DNA of 64,000 bases from Nematostella vectensis (GCF_932526225.1 NC_064041.1:1376699-1440698), one strand, 5' to 3'. Numbered from the stretch's first letter, positions 1-13,627 are shown. The notes: generated by a model not told the origin, from the sequence alone. Translations and numbers: made by a program.

Positions 1-3000
1 AGACAAGCAAGCCGCAAGACCAAGACAAGCAAGCCGCAAGACAAGCAAGCTGCAAGCCGCAAGACCAAGACAAGCAAGCCGCAAGACCATCAAGACCAAG
101 ACAAGCAAGCCGCAAGACCATCAAGACCAAGACAAGCAAGCCGCAAGACCATCAAGACCAAGACAAGCAAGTTGCAAGACAAGCAAGCCGCAAGCCGCAA
201 GACCAAGACAAGCAAGCTGCAAGAACAAGACAAGCAAGCCGCAAGACCAAGACAAGCAAGCCGCAAGACCATCAAGACCAAGACAAGCAAGCCACAAGAC
301 CATCAAGACCAAGACAAGCAAGCCGCAAGACCAAGACAAGCAAGCCGCAAGACCAAGCAAGTAAGCCTCAAGACAAAGACAAGCAAGCCGCAAGACAAAG
401 ACAAGCAAGCCGCAACACCAAGACGAGCAAGCCGCAAGACAAGCAAGCCAAGTAAGCTGCAAGATCAAGACAAGCAAGCCGCAAGACCAAGACGAGCAAG
501 CCGCAAGACAAGCAAGCCAAGTAAGCTGCAAGACCAAGACAAGCAAGCCGCAAGACCAAGACAAGCAAGCCGTAAGACCAAGAGAAGCAAGCTGCAAGAC
601 CAAGAGAAGCAAGAAAAGCAAGTCGCAAGACCAAGACAAGCAAGAAAAGCAAGCCGCAAGACCAAGACAAGCAAGAAAAGCAAGCCGCAAGACCAAGACA
701 AGCAAGACAAGCAAGCCGCAAGACCAAGACAAGCAACACAAGAAAGCCGCAAGACCAAGACAAGCAAGCCGCACGACCAAGACAAGCAAGCTGCAAGACC
801 AAGACAAGCAAGCCGCAAGACCAAGACAAGCAAGCTGCAAGACCAAGAAAAGCAAGCCGCAAGACCAAGACAAGCAAGCTGCAAGACCAAGACAAGCAAG
901 CTGCAAGACCAAGACAAGCAAGCCGCAAGACCAAGACAAGCAAGCCGCAAGACCAAGACAAGACCAAGACAAGCAAGACAAGGAAGCCGCAAGACAAGCA
1001 AGACAAGGAAGCCGCAAGACAAGTAAGCTGCAAGACCAAGACAAGTAAGCCGCAAGACAAGCAAGCTGCAAGCCGCAAGACCAAGACAAGCAAGACAAGC
1101 AAGACGCAAGACCAAGACAAGCAAGACGCAAGACCAAGACGAGCAAGACGCAAGACCAAGACGAGCAAGACGCAAGACCAAGACGAGCAAGCCGCAAGAC
1201 CAAGACGAGCAAGCCGCAAGACCAAGACGAGCAAGCCGCAAGACCAAGACGAGCAAGCCGCAAGACCAAGACGAGCAAGCCGCAAGACCAAGACGAGCAA
1301 GCTGCAAGACCAAGACGAGCAAGCCGCAAGACCAAGACGAGCAAGCCGCAAGACCAAGACGAGCAAGCCGCAAGACCAAGACAAGACCAAGACAAGCAAG
1401 ACAAGGAAGCCGCAAGACAAGCAAGACAATGAAGCCGCAAGACAAGTAAGCCGCAAGACCAAGACAAGTAAGCCGCAAGACAAGCAAGCTGCAAGACGCA
1501 AGACCAAGACAAGCAAGACGCAAGACCAAGACGAGCAAGACGCAAGACCAAGACGAGCAAGACGCAAGACCAAGACGAGCAAGACGCAAGACCAAGACGA
1601 GCAAGCTGCAAGACCAAGACGAGCAAGCTGCAAGACCAAGACGAGCAAGCCGCAAGACCAAGACGAGCAAGCCGCAAGACCAAGACGAGCAAGCCGCAAG
1701 ACCAAGACGAGCAAGCCGCAAGACCAAGACGAGCAAGCCGCAAGACCAAGACGAGCAAGCCGCAAGACCAAGACGAGCAAGCCGCAAGACCAAGACGAGC
1801 AAGCCGCAAGACCAAGACGAGCAAGCCGCAAGACCAAGACAAGCAAGCCGCAAGACCAAGACAAGACCAAGACAAGCAAGACAAGGAAGCCGCAAGACAA
1901 GCAAGACAAGGAAGCCGCAAGACAAGTAAGCCGCAAGACCAAGACAAGTAAGCCGCAAGACAAGCAAGCTGCAAGACGCAAGACCAAGACAAGCAAGACG
2001 CAAGACCAAGACAAGCAAGACGCAAGACCAAGACGAGCAAGCTGCAAGACCAAGACGAGCAAGCCGCAAGACCAAGACGAGCAAGCCGCAAGACCAAGAC
2101 GAGCAAGCCGCAAGACCAAGACGAGCAAGCCGCAAGACCAAGACGAGCAAGCCGCAAGACCAAGACGAGCAAGCCGCAAGACCAAGACGAGCAAGCCGCA
2201 AGACCAAGACGAGCAAGCCGCAAGACCAAGACGAGCAAGCCGCAAGACCAAGACGAGCAAGCCGCAAGACCAAGACGAGCAAGCCGCAAGACCAAGACGA
2301 GCAAGCCGCAAGACCAAGACGAGCAAGCGGCAAGACCAAGACGAGCAAGCGGCAAGACCAAGACGAGCAAGACAACAAGCCGCAACACGAAGACAAGCAA
2401 CCCGCAAGACCAAGACAAGCAACCCGCAAGACCAAGACAAGCAACCCGCAAGACCAAGACAAGCAAGCCGCAAGACAAGACAAGCAAGCCGCAAGACCAA
2501 GACAAGCAAGCCGCAAGACCAAGACAAACAAGACAAGCAAGCCGCAAGACAAGCAAGCCGCAAGACAAGCAAGCCGCAAGACCAGGACAAGCAATCCAAG
2601 CAATCCAAGCAAGACAAGCAAGACAAGCAAGACAAGCAAACTGCAAGACCAAGACAAGCAAGACAAGCAAGCTGCAAGACCAAGACAAGCAAGACAAGCA
2701 AGCTGCAAGACCAAGACAAGCAAGCTGCAAGACCAAGACAAGCAAGCTGCAAGACCAAGACAAGCAAGCTGCAAGACCAAGCAAGCAAGCCGCAAGACCA
2801 AGCAAGCAAGCTGCAAGACCAAGACAAGCAAGCTGCAAGAACAAGACAAGCAAGCCGCAAGACCAAGACAAGCAAGAAAAGCAAGACCAAGACAAGCAAG
2901 ACAAGCAAGCTGCAAGACCAAGACAAGCAAGCTGCAAGACCAAGACAAGCAAGCTGCAAGAACAAGACAAGCAAGCCTTAAGACAAGCAAGCCTTAAGAC

Positions 3001-6000
3001 AAGCAAGCTGCAAGACCAAGACAAGCAAGCTGCAAGACCAAGACAAGCAAGCTGCAAGACCAAGACAAGCAAGCTGCAAGAACAAGACCAGCAAGCCGCA
3101 AGACCAAGACAAGCAAGACAAGCAAGACAAGCAAGACCAAGACAAGCAAGACCAAGACAAGCAAGCCGCAAGACCATCAAGACCAAGACAAGCAAGCCGC
3201 AAGACCAAGACAAGCAAGCCGCAAGACAAGCAAGCTGCAAGCCGCAAGACCAAGACAAGCAAGCTGCAAGAACAAGAAAAGCAAGCCGCAAGACCATCAA
3301 GACCAAGACAAGCAAGCCGCAAGACCATCAAGACCAAGACAAGCAAGCCGCAAGACAAGCAAGCCAAGTAAGCTGCAAGATCAAGACAAGCAAGCCGCAA
3401 GACCAAGACGAGCAAGCCGCAAGACAAGCAAGCCAAGTAAGCTGCAAGACCAAGACAAGCAAGCCGCAAGACCAAGACAAGCAAGCCGTAAGACCAAGAC
3501 AAGCAAGCCGCAAGACCAAGACAAGACCAAGACAAACAAGACAAGGAAGCCGCAAGAACAAGACAAACAAGACAAGCAAGCCGCAAGACCAAGACAAGCA
3601 AGAAAAGCAAGCCGCAAGATTAAGACAAGCAAGCCGCAAGACCAAGACAAGCAAGTGGCAAGACCAAGACAAGCAAGCTGCAAGACAAGACCAAGACAAA
3701 CAAGACAAGGAAGCCGCAAGACAAGCAAGCCGCAAGACCAGGACAAGCAATCCAAGCAAGACAAGCAAGACAAGCAAACTGCAAGACCAAGACAAGCAAG
3801 ACAAGCAAGACAAGCAAGCTGCAAGACCAAGACAAGCAAGACAAGCAAGCTGCAAGACCAAGACAAGCAAGACAAGCAAGCTGCAAGACCAAAACAAGCA
3901 AGACAAGCAAGCTGCAAGACCAAGACAAGCAAGCTGCAAGACCAAGCAAGCAAGCCGCAAGACCAAGCAAGCAAGCTGCAAGACCAAGACAAGCAAGCTG
4001 CAAGAACAAGACAAGCAAGCCGCAAGACCAAGACAAGCAAGACCAAGACAAGCAAGAAAAGCAAGACCAAGACAAGCAAGACAAGCAAGCTGCAAGACCA
4101 AGACAAGCAAGCTGCAAGACCAAGACAAGCAAGCTGCAAGAACAAGACAAGCAAGCTGCAAGACCAAGACAAGCAAGCTGCAAGAACAAGACCAGCAAGC
4201 CGCAAGACCAAGACAAGCAAGACAAGCAAGACAAGCAAGACAAGCAAGACCAAGACAAGCAAGACCAAGACAAGCAAGAGGCAAGACCATCAAGACCAAG
4301 ACAAGCAAGCCGCAAGACCAAGACAAGCAAGCCGCAAGACCAAGACAAGCAAGCTGCAAGCCGCAAGACAAGCAAGCCGCAAGACCAAGACAAGCAAGAA
4401 AAGCAAGCCGCAAGACCAAGACAAGCAAGAAAAGCAAGCTGCAAGATTAAGACAAGCAAGCCGCAAGACCAAGACAAGCAAGTGGCAAGACCAAGACAAG
4501 CAAGCTGCAAGACAAGACCAAGACAAACAAGACAAGCAAGCCGCAAGACCAAGACAAGCAAGAAAAGCAAGCCGCAAGATTAAGACAAGCAAGCCGCAAG
4601 ACCAAGACAAGCAAGTGGCAAGACCAAGACAAGCAAGCTGCAAGACAAGACCAAGACAAACAAGACAAGGAAGCCGCAAGACAAGCAAGCCGCAAGACCA
4701 GGACAAGCAAGACAAGCAAGACAAGCAAACTGCAAGACCAAGACAAGCAAGACAAGCAAGACAAGCAAGACAAGCAAGCTGCAAGACCAAGACAAGCAAG
4801 ACAAGCAAGCTGCAAGACCAAGACAAGCAAGACAAGCAAGCTGCAAGACCAAGACAAGCAAGACAAGCAAGACAAGCAAGACAAGCAAGACAAGCAAACT
4901 GCAAGACCAAGACAAGCAAGACAAGCAAGACAAGCAAGACAAGCAAGCTGCAAGACCAAGACAAGCAAGACAAGCAAGCTGCAAGACCAAGACAAGCAAG
5001 CTGCAAGACCAAGACAAGCAAGCTGCAAGACCAAGCAAGCAAGCCGCAAGACCAAGCAAGCAAGCTGCAAGACCAAGACAAGCAAGCTGCAAGAACAAGA
5101 CAAGCAAGCCGCAAGACCAAGACAAGCAAGACCAAGACAAGCAAGAAAAGCAAGACCAAGACAAGCAAGACAAGCAAGCTGCAAGACCAAGACAAGCAAG
5201 CTGCAAGACCAAGACAAGCAAGCTGCAAGAACAAGACAAGCAAGCCTTAAGACAAGCAAGCCTTAAGACAAGCAAGCTGCAAGACCAAGACAAGCAAGCT
5301 GCAAGACCAAGACAAGCAAGCTGCAAGAACAAGACCAGCAAGCTGCAAGAACAAGACCAGCAAGCCGCAAGACCAAGACAAGCAAGACAAGCAAGACAAG
5401 CAAGACCAAGACAAGCAAGAGGCAAGACCATCAAGACCAAGACAAGCAAGCCGCAAGACCAAGACAAGCAAGCCGCAAGACAAGCAAGCTGCAAGCCGCA
5501 AGACCAAGACAAGCAAGCTGCAAGAACAAGAAAAGCAAGCCGCAAGACCATCAAGACCAAGACAAGCAAGCCGCAAGACCATCAAGACCAAGACAAGCAA
5601 GCCGCAAGACAAGCAAGCCAAGTAAGCTGCAAGATCAAGACAAGCAAGCCGCAAGACCAAGACGAGCAAGCCGCAAGACAAGCAAGCCAGGTAAGCTGCA
5701 AGACCAAGACAAGCAAGCCGTAAGACCAAGACAAGCAAGCCGCAAGACCAAGACAAGCAAGAAAAGCAAGCCGCAAGACCAAGACAAGCAAGAAAAGCAA
5801 GCCGCAAGACCAAGACAAGCAAGAAAAGCAAGCCGCAAGACCAAGACAAGCAAGAAAAGCAAGCCGCAAGACCAAGACAAGCAAGCCGCAATACCAAGAC
5901 AAGCAAGCCGCAAGACCAAGACAAGCAAGCCGCAAGACCAAGACAAGCAAGCTGCAAGACCAAGACAAGCAAGCCGCAAGACCAAGACAAGCAAGCCGCA

Positions 6001-9000
6001 AGACCAAGACAAGCAAGCCGCAAGACCAAGACAAGCAAGCCGCAAGACCAAGACAAGCAAGCCGCAAGACCAAGACAAGCAAGCCGCAAGACCAAGACAA
6101 GACCAAGACAAACAAGACAAGGAAGCCGCAAGACCAAGACAAACAAGACAAGGAAGCCGCAAGACCAAGACAAACAAGACAAGGAAGCCGCAAGACCAAG
6201 ACAAGCAAGCCACAAGACCAAGACAAGCAAGACAAGCAAGACAAGCAAGCTGCAAGACCAAGACAAGCAAGACAAGCAAGCTGCAAGACCAAGACAAGCA
6301 AGACAAGCAAGCTGCAAGACCAAGACAAGCAAGCTGCAAGACCAAGACAAGCAAGCTGCAAGACCAAGACAAGCAAGACAAGCAAGCCGCAAGCCTTAAG
6401 ACAAGCAAGACAAGCAAGCCTTAAGACAAGCAAGCCGCAAGACCAAGACAAGGAAGCCGCAAGACAAGCAAGACAACAAGCAGCAAGACAAGCAACACAA
6501 GCAAGCCTTAAGACAAGAAAGCCGCAAGACCAAAAAGAGCAAGACAAGCAAGCCGCAAGACCAAGACCAAGACAAGCAAGACAAGCAAGCCGCAAGACCA
6601 AGACAAGCAAGCTGCAAGCCGCAAGACAAGCAAGCCGCAAGACCAAGACAAGCAAGAAAAGCAAGCTGCAAGACCAAGACAAGCAAGTCGCAAGAACAAG
6701 ACAAGCAAGACAAGCAAGCCTTAAGACAAGCAAGCTGCAAGACCAAGACAAGCAAGACAAGCAAGACAAGCAAGACCAAGACGAGCAAGACAAGCAAGCC
6801 GCAAGACCAAGACGAGCAAACCTCAAGACCAAGACAAGCAAGCCGCAAGACCAAGACAAGCAAGACAAGCAAGACAAGCAAGACAAGCAAGACAAGCAAG
6901 CTGCAAGACCAAGACAAGCAAGCTGCAAGACCAAGACAAGCAAGCTGCAAGACCAAGACAAGCAAGACGCAAGACCAAGAGAAGCAAGACGCAAGACCAA
7001 GCAAGCAAGACAAGCAAGACAAGCAAGCTGCAAGACCAAGACAAGAAAGCCGCACGCCCAAGACAAGCAAGCTGCAAGACCATCAAGACCAAGACAAGCA
7101 AGCCGCAAGACCATCAAGACCAAGACAAGCAAGCCGCAAGACCATCAAGACCAAGACAAGCAAGCCGCAAGACAAGCAAGCTGCAAGCCGCAAGACCAAG
7201 ACAAGCAAGCTGCAAGCCGCAAGACCAAGACGAGCAAGCCGCAAGACCAAGACGAGCAAGCCGCAAGACCAAGACGAGCAAGCCGCAAGACCAAGACGAG
7301 CAAGCCGCAAGACCAAGACGAGCAAGCCGCAAGACCAAGACGAGCAAGCCGCAAGACCAAGACGAGCAAGCCGCAAGACCAAGACAAGACCAAGACGAGC
7401 AAGCCGCAAGACCAAGACAAGACCAAGACGAGCAAGCCGCAAGACCAAGACAAGACCAAGACGAGCAAGCCGCAAGCCGCAAGACCAAGACCAAGACAAG
7501 CAAGCCGCAAGACCAAGACGAGCAAGCCGCAAGACCAAGACGAGCAAGCGGCAAGACCAAGACGAGCAAGACAACAAGCGGCAAGACCAAGACGAGCAAG
7601 ACAACAAGCCGCAAGACCAAGACAAACAAGCCGCAAGACCAAGACAAACAAGACAAGCAAGCCGCAAGAACAAGACCAAGACAAACAAGACAAGCAAGCC
7701 GCAAGACCAAGACAAACAAGACAAGCAAGTCGCAAGAACAAGACAAACAAGACAAGCAAGCTGCAAGAACAAGACAAACAAGACAAGCAAGCTGCAAGAA
7801 CAAGACAAGACCAAGACAAGAATGACAAGCAAGCCGCAAGACAAGAATGAAAGAATGACAAGCAGGCCGCAAGACCAAGACAAGCAAGCCGTAAGACCAA
7901 GAGAAGCAAGACAAGCAAGTCTCAAGACCAAGACAAGTAAGCCGCAAGACAAGCAAGACAAGCAAGACCAAGACAAGTAAGCCGCAAGACAAGCAAGACA
8001 AGCAAGGCGCAAGATCAAGACAAGCAAGCCGCAAGACCAGGACAAGCAAGACAAGCAAAACCAAGACAAGCAAGACAAGCAAGACAAGCAAGACGCAAGA
8101 CCTAGACAAGCAAGCCGCAAGACCAAGACAAGCAAGCCGCAAGACAAGACCAAGACAAACAAGACAAGAAAGCCGCAAGACAAGCAAGCCGCAAGACAAG
8201 CAAGACAAGCAAGCTGCAAGACCAAGACAAGCAAGACAAGCAAGACAAGCAAGCCGCAAGACAAGCAAGACAAGCAAGCTGTAAGACCAAGACAAGCAAG
8301 ACAAGCAAGACAAGCAAGACAAGCAAGACAAGCAAGACAAGCAAGACAAGCAAGACAAGCAAGCTGCAAGACCAAGACAAGCAAGCTGCAAGACCAAGAC
8401 AAGCAAGACGCAAGACCAAGACAAGCAAGACGCAAGACCAAGACAAGCAAGACGCAAGACCCAGACAAGCAAGACGCAAGACCAAGCAAGCAAGACAAGC
8501 AAGACAAGCAAGCTGCAAGACCAAGACAAGCAAGACAAGCAAGCCTTAAGACAAGCAAGCCGCAAGACCAAGACAAGCAAGCTGCAAGAACAAGACAAGC
8601 AAGCCGCAAGACCAAGACAAGCTGCTAGCCGCAAGACCAAGACGAGCAAGCCGCAAGACCAAGACGAGCAAGCCGAGCAAGCCGCAAGACCAAGACGAGC
8701 AAGCCGCAAGACCAAGACGAGCAAGCCGCAAGACCCAGACAAGACCAAAACGAGCAAGCCGCAAGACCAAGACGAGCAAGCCGCAAGACCAAGACAAGAC
8801 CAAGACGAGCAAGCCGCAAGACCAAGACAAGACCAAGACGAGCAAGCCGCAAGACAAAGACAAGACCAAGACGAGCAAGCCGCAAGACAAAGACAAGACC
8901 AAGACGAGCAAGCCGCAAGACCAAGACAAGACCAAGACGAGCAAGCCGCAAGACCAAGACGAGCAAGCCGCAAGACCAAGACAAGACCAAGACAAACAAG

Positions 9001-12000
9001 ATAAGCAAGCCGCAAGAACAAGACAAACAAGACAAGCAAGTCGCAAGAACAAGACAAACAAGACAAGCAAGCCGCAAGAACAAGACAAGACCAAGACAAG
9101 AATGACAAGCAAGCCGCAAGACAAGAATGACAAGCAAGCCGCAAGACCAAGACAAGCAAGCCGTAAGACCAAGAGAAGCAAGACAAGCAAGCCGCAAGAC
9201 CAAGAGAAGCACGACAAGCAAGCCGCAAGACCAAGAGAAGCACGACAAGCAAGCCGCAAGACCAGGACAAGCAAGCCGCAAGACCAAGACAAGCAAGCCG
9301 CAAGACCAAGACAAACAAGACAAGCAAGCCGCAAGACCAAGACAAGCAAGCCGCAAGACCAAGACAAGCAAGCCGCAAGACCAAGACAAGCAAGCCGCAA
9401 GACCAAGACAAGCAAGAAAAGCAAGCTGCAAGACCAAGACAAAAAAGCCGCAAGACCAAGACAAAAAAGCCGCAAGACCAAGACAAGCAAGAAAAGCAAG
9501 CTGCAAGACCAAGACAAAAAAGCTGCAAGACCAAGACAAAAAAGCTGCAAGACCAAGACAAAAAAGCTGCAAGACCAAGACAAAAAAGCTGCAAGACCAA
9601 GACAAAAAAGCTGCAAGACCAAGACAAGCAAGCTGCAAGACCAAGACAAGCAAGCTGCAAGACCAAGACAAGCAAGACAAGCAAGCCGCAAGACCAAGAC
9701 AAGCAAGCCGCAAGACCAAGACAAGCAAGCCGCAAGACTAAGACAAGCAAGACAACAAGCCGCAAGATTAAGACAAGAAAGCCGCAAGATTAAGACAAGC
9801 AAGACAAGCAAGACAAGCAAGCTGCAAGACCAAGACAAGCAAGACAAGGAAGACAAGCAAGCCGCAAGACCAAGACAAGCAAGCCGCAAGACCAAGACAA
9901 GCAAGACAAGCAAGCCGCAAGACAAGCAAGCCGCAAGACCAAGACAAGCAAGGCAAGCAAGACAAGCAAGCCGCAAGACAAGCAAGCCGCAAGACCAAGA
10001 CAAGCAAGAGAAGCAAGCCGCAAGACAAGCAAGACAAGCAAGCCGCAAGACAAGCAAGACAAGCAAGCAGAAAGACCAAGACAAGCAAGACAAGCAAGAC
10101 TCAAGACCAAGACAAGCAAGACAAGCAAGAGAAGCAAGCCGCAAGACCAAGAGAAGCAAGCCGCAAGACAAGCAAGCCGCAAGACCAAGACAAGCAAGCC
10201 GCAAGACAAGTAAGCCGCAAGACAAGTAAGCCGCAAGACCAAGACAAGCAAGAAAAGCAAGCCGCAAGACCAAGACAAGCAAGACAAGCAAGCCGCAAGA
10301 CCAAGACAAGCAAGCCGCAAGACCAAGACAAGCAAGCCGCAAGACCAAGACAAGCAAGCCGCAAGACCAAGACAAGCAAGCTGCAAGACCAAGACAAGCA
10401 AGCTGCAAGACCAAGACGAGCAAGCTGCAAGACCAAGACGAGCAAGCCGCAAGACCAAGACAAGCAAGCCACAAGACCAAGACCAAGACCAAGACAAGCA
10501 AGCCGCAAGACCAAGACAAGCAAGACAAGCAAGCTGTAAGACCAAGACAAGCAAGACAAGCAAGACAAGCAAGACAAGCAAGACAAGCAAGACAAGCAAG
10601 ACAAGCAAGACAAGCAAGACAAGCAAGACAAGCAAGCTGCAAGACCAAGACAAGCAAGCTGCAAGACCAAGACAAGCAAGACGCAAGACCAAGACAAGCA
10701 AGACGCAAGACCAAGACAAGCAAGACGCAAGACCCAGACAAGCAAGACGCAAGACCAAGCAAGCAAGACAAGCAAGACAAGCAAGCTGCAAGACCAAGAC
10801 AAGCAAGACAAGCAAGCCTTAAGACAAGCAAGCCGCAAGACCAAGACAAGCAAGCTGCAAGAACAAGACAAGCAAGCCGCAAGACCAAGACAAGCTGCTA
10901 GCCGCAAGACCAAGACGAGCAAGCCGCAAGACCAAGACGAGCAAGCCGAGCAAGCCGCAAGACCAAGACGAGCAAGCCGCAAGACCAAGATGAGCAAGCC
11001 GCAAGACCCAGACAAGACCAAAACGAGCAAGCCGCAAGACCAAGACGAGCAAGCCGCAAGACCAAGACAAGACCAAGACGAGCAAGCCGCAAGACCAAGA
11101 CAAGACCAAGACGAGCAAGCCGCAAGACAAAGACAAGACCAAGACGAGCAAGCCGCAAGACAAAGACAAGACCAAGACGAGCAAGCCGCAAGACCAAGAC
11201 AAGACCAAGACGAGCAAGCCGCAAGACCAAGACGAGCAAGCCGCAAGACCAAGACAAGACCAAGACAAACAAGATAAGCAAGCCGCAAGAACAAGACAAA
11301 CAAGACAAGCAAGTCGCAAGAACAAGACAAACAAGACAAGCAAGCCGCAAGAACAAGACAAGACCAAGACAAGAGTGACAAGCAAGCCGCAAGACAAGAA
11401 TGACAAGCAAGCCGCAAGACCAAGACAAGCAAGCCGTAAGACCAAGAGAAGCAAGACAAGCAAGCCGCAAGACCAAGAGAAGCACGACAAGCAAGCCGCA
11501 AGACCAAGAGAAGCACGACAAGCAAGCCGCAAGACCAGGACAAGCAAGCCGCAAGACCAAGACAAGCAAGCCGCAAGACCAAGACAAACAAGACAAGCAA
11601 GCCGCAAGACCAAGACAAGCAAGCCGCAAGACCAAGACAAGCAAGCCGCAAGACCAAGACAAGCAAGCCGCAAGACCAAGACAAGCAAGAAAAGCAAGCT
11701 GCAAGACCAAGACAAAAAAGCCGCAAGACCAAGACAAGCAAGCCGCAAGACCAAGACAAGCAAGCCGCAAGACCAAGACAAGACCAAGACAAACAAGACA
11801 AGGAAGCCGCAAGAACAAGACAAACAAGACAAGCAAGCCGCAAGACCAAGACAAGCAAGAAAAGCAAGCCGCAAGATTAAGACAAGCAAGCCGCAAGACC
11901 AAGACAAAAAAGCTGCAAGACCAAGACAAAAAAGCTGCAAGACCAAGACAAAAAAGCTGCAAGACCAAGACAAAAAAGCTGCAAGACCAAGACAAGCAAG

Positions 12001-13164
12001 CTGCAAGACCAAGACAAGCAAGCTGCAAGACCAAGACAAGCAAGACAAGCAAGCCGCAAGACCAAGACAAGCAAGCCGCAAGACCAAGACAAGCAAGCCG
12101 CAAGACTAAGACAAGCAAGACAACAAGCCGCAAGATTAAGACAAGAAAGCCGCAAGATTAAGACAAGCAAGACAAGCAAGACAAGCAAGCTGCAAGACCA
12201 AGACAAGCAAGACAAGGAAGACAAGCAAGCCGCAAGACCAAGACAAGCAAGCCGCAAGACCAAGACAAGCAAGACAAGCAAGCCGCAAGACAAGCAAGCC
12301 GCAAGACCAAGACAAGCAAGGCAAGCAAGACAAGCAAGCCGCAAGACAAGCAAGCCGCAAGACCAAGACAAGCAAGAGAAGCAAGCCGCAAGACAAGCAA
12401 GACAAGCAAGCCGCAAGACAAGCAAGACAAGCAAGCAGAAAGACCAAGACAAGCAAGACAAGCAAGACTCAAGACCAAGACAAGCAAGACAAGCAAGAGA
12501 AGCAAGCCGCAAGACCAAGAGAAGCAAGCCGCAAGACAAGCAAGCCGCAAGACCAAGACAAGCAAGCCGCAAGACAAGTAAGCCGCAAGACAAGTAAGCC
12601 GCAAGACCAAGACAAGCAAGAAAAGCAAGCCGCAAGACCAAGACAAGCAAGACAAGCAAGCCGCAAGACCAAGACAAGCAAGCCGCAAGACCAAGACAAG
12701 CAAGCCGCAAGACCAAGACAAGCAAGCCGCAAGACCAAGACAAGCAAGCTGCAAGACCAAGACAAGCAAGCTGCAAGACCAAGACGAGCAAGCTGCAAGA
12801 CCAAGACGAGCAAGCCGCAAGACCAAGACAAGCAAGCCACAAGACCAAGACCAAGACCAAGACAAGCAAGCCGCAAGACCAAGACAAGCAAGACATGCAA
12901 GCCGCAAGACGAGTAAGACGCAAGACCAAGACAAGCAAGCCCCAAGACCAAGACAAGCAAGCCGCAAGACCGAGACAAGCAAGACAAGCAAGACAAGCAA
13001 GACAAGCAAGAAAGCCGCAAAACCATCAAGACCAAGACAAGCAAGCCACAAGACCAAGACAAGCAAGCCGCAAGACCAAGACAAGCAAGCCGCAAGACCA
13101 AGACAAGCAAGCCGCAAGACCAAGACAAGCAAGCCGCAAGACCAAGACAAGCAAGCCGCAAGAC
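1..13164. repeat. Giant T-poor satellite array (22-bp unit and derivatives)
   Basis: The whole interval is built from a 22-bp unit, agaccaagac+aagcaagccgca (10 A, 7 C, 5 G, no T), mixed with a 16-bp form lacking accaag and a 9-bp form (acaagcaag) in short runs. Variants include gacgag for gacaag (dense at 1140-2370, 7210-7570, 8640-8960 and 10910-11240), gctgc for gccgc, and modules with catcaagacc, ccttaag or gacaaaaaag. Higher-order structure is visible: a block starting acaagtaagc recurs near 1020, 1441 and 1921, and a block with tggcaagacc recurs at 3656 and 4616 (960 bp apart). Positions 2044-2594 contain no T at all. Long reading frames exist on both strands, but T-free DNA cannot contain a stop on either strand, so they are compositional. 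The array begins before the window and ends sharply near 13165. Copy number may be distorted by assembly. Confidence 0.97.
8276..12893. repeat. 2.3-kb tandem duplication inside the satellite
   Basis: Two consecutive higher-order copies lie at about 8276-10525 and 10526-12893. Landmarks recur at constant spacing: ctgtaag at 8279 and 10534, the rare gctgctagcc at 8621 and 10894 (2273 bp), and gactaagac at 9736 and 12104 (2368 bp). Spacing changes come from an 18-bp difference (two 9-bp units) near 8290/10545 and from a replaced tract near 11735-11905. Outside these the copies look almost identical, which points to a recent duplication. Confidence 0.9.
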
Positions 13165-13455
13165 CATGTTAGGAGGAGCTATAGCCTATAAGGTGACCCA
13201 TAAATGGTATGTGTTATGAGGAAAAAGTATTCTTCTTTCTCCATTAAGTTAAGCAGTTTTGTTGCTCAGTCAGTTTTGTTTTCTGATGTTTGAACATGTC
13301 CCTTTCCATAGGGTTCCAGCACAGGCCAAATGACTAGTTTCCCCTTGATGGTAAGTGTCACTCTGGAATAATGTGTAAATTTTTTTATTATAAATAACAC
13401 TATTGTGTCAATCAGTTTGACGATAAATCTAAGATTATTTATAGTTGTCAAATTA

Positions 13456-13580
13456 TCAGGCGCATAACCAGGATTGGCCGATGGGGTGCACAGTATAGGT
13501 ATCATATGGAAATAGCATGGTATTTGAAGATTCCTTAATAAGAAATGACCCACTTTTGGCCGCCAAGGGGGGGCGCACGT
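13456..13580 (+). repeat. Dispersed repeat family A, copy 1
   Basis: A stretch from gcgcataaccaggattggcc through aggtatcatatgg and gaagattcctta to ttttggccgcca is the reverse complement of 33865-33985, with substitutions. Matching ends and middle over about 115 bp show a dispersed interspersed repeat. No transposase or clear terminal repeat was seen. Confidence 0.75.
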
Positions 13581-13627
13581 GCACCCCGCACACCCTCCTG
13601 TGGACGCACCTGATTATGTCAATTGCA

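Noticed and set aside
172-1026. Lys/Gln/Arg-rich plus-strand frame in the satellite
   Set aside because: Same compositional reason; the same peptide appears in all frames.
121-3315. 1064-residue minus-strand frame (Leu/Cys/Ser repeats), and similar long frames up to 13 kb
   Set aside because: The DNA is nearly T-free, so stops are impossible on either strand. Frames shift freely between 22-, 16- and 9-bp units and show no codon preference.
1-13164. CRISPR array
   Set aside because: No unique spacers of constant size; units are contiguous, and the DNA is eukaryotic.
1-13164. Telomeric or subtelomeric repeat
   Set aside because: The unit is not TTAGGG-like, and single-copy genes follow within 30 kb without other telomere signs; position cannot be judged.
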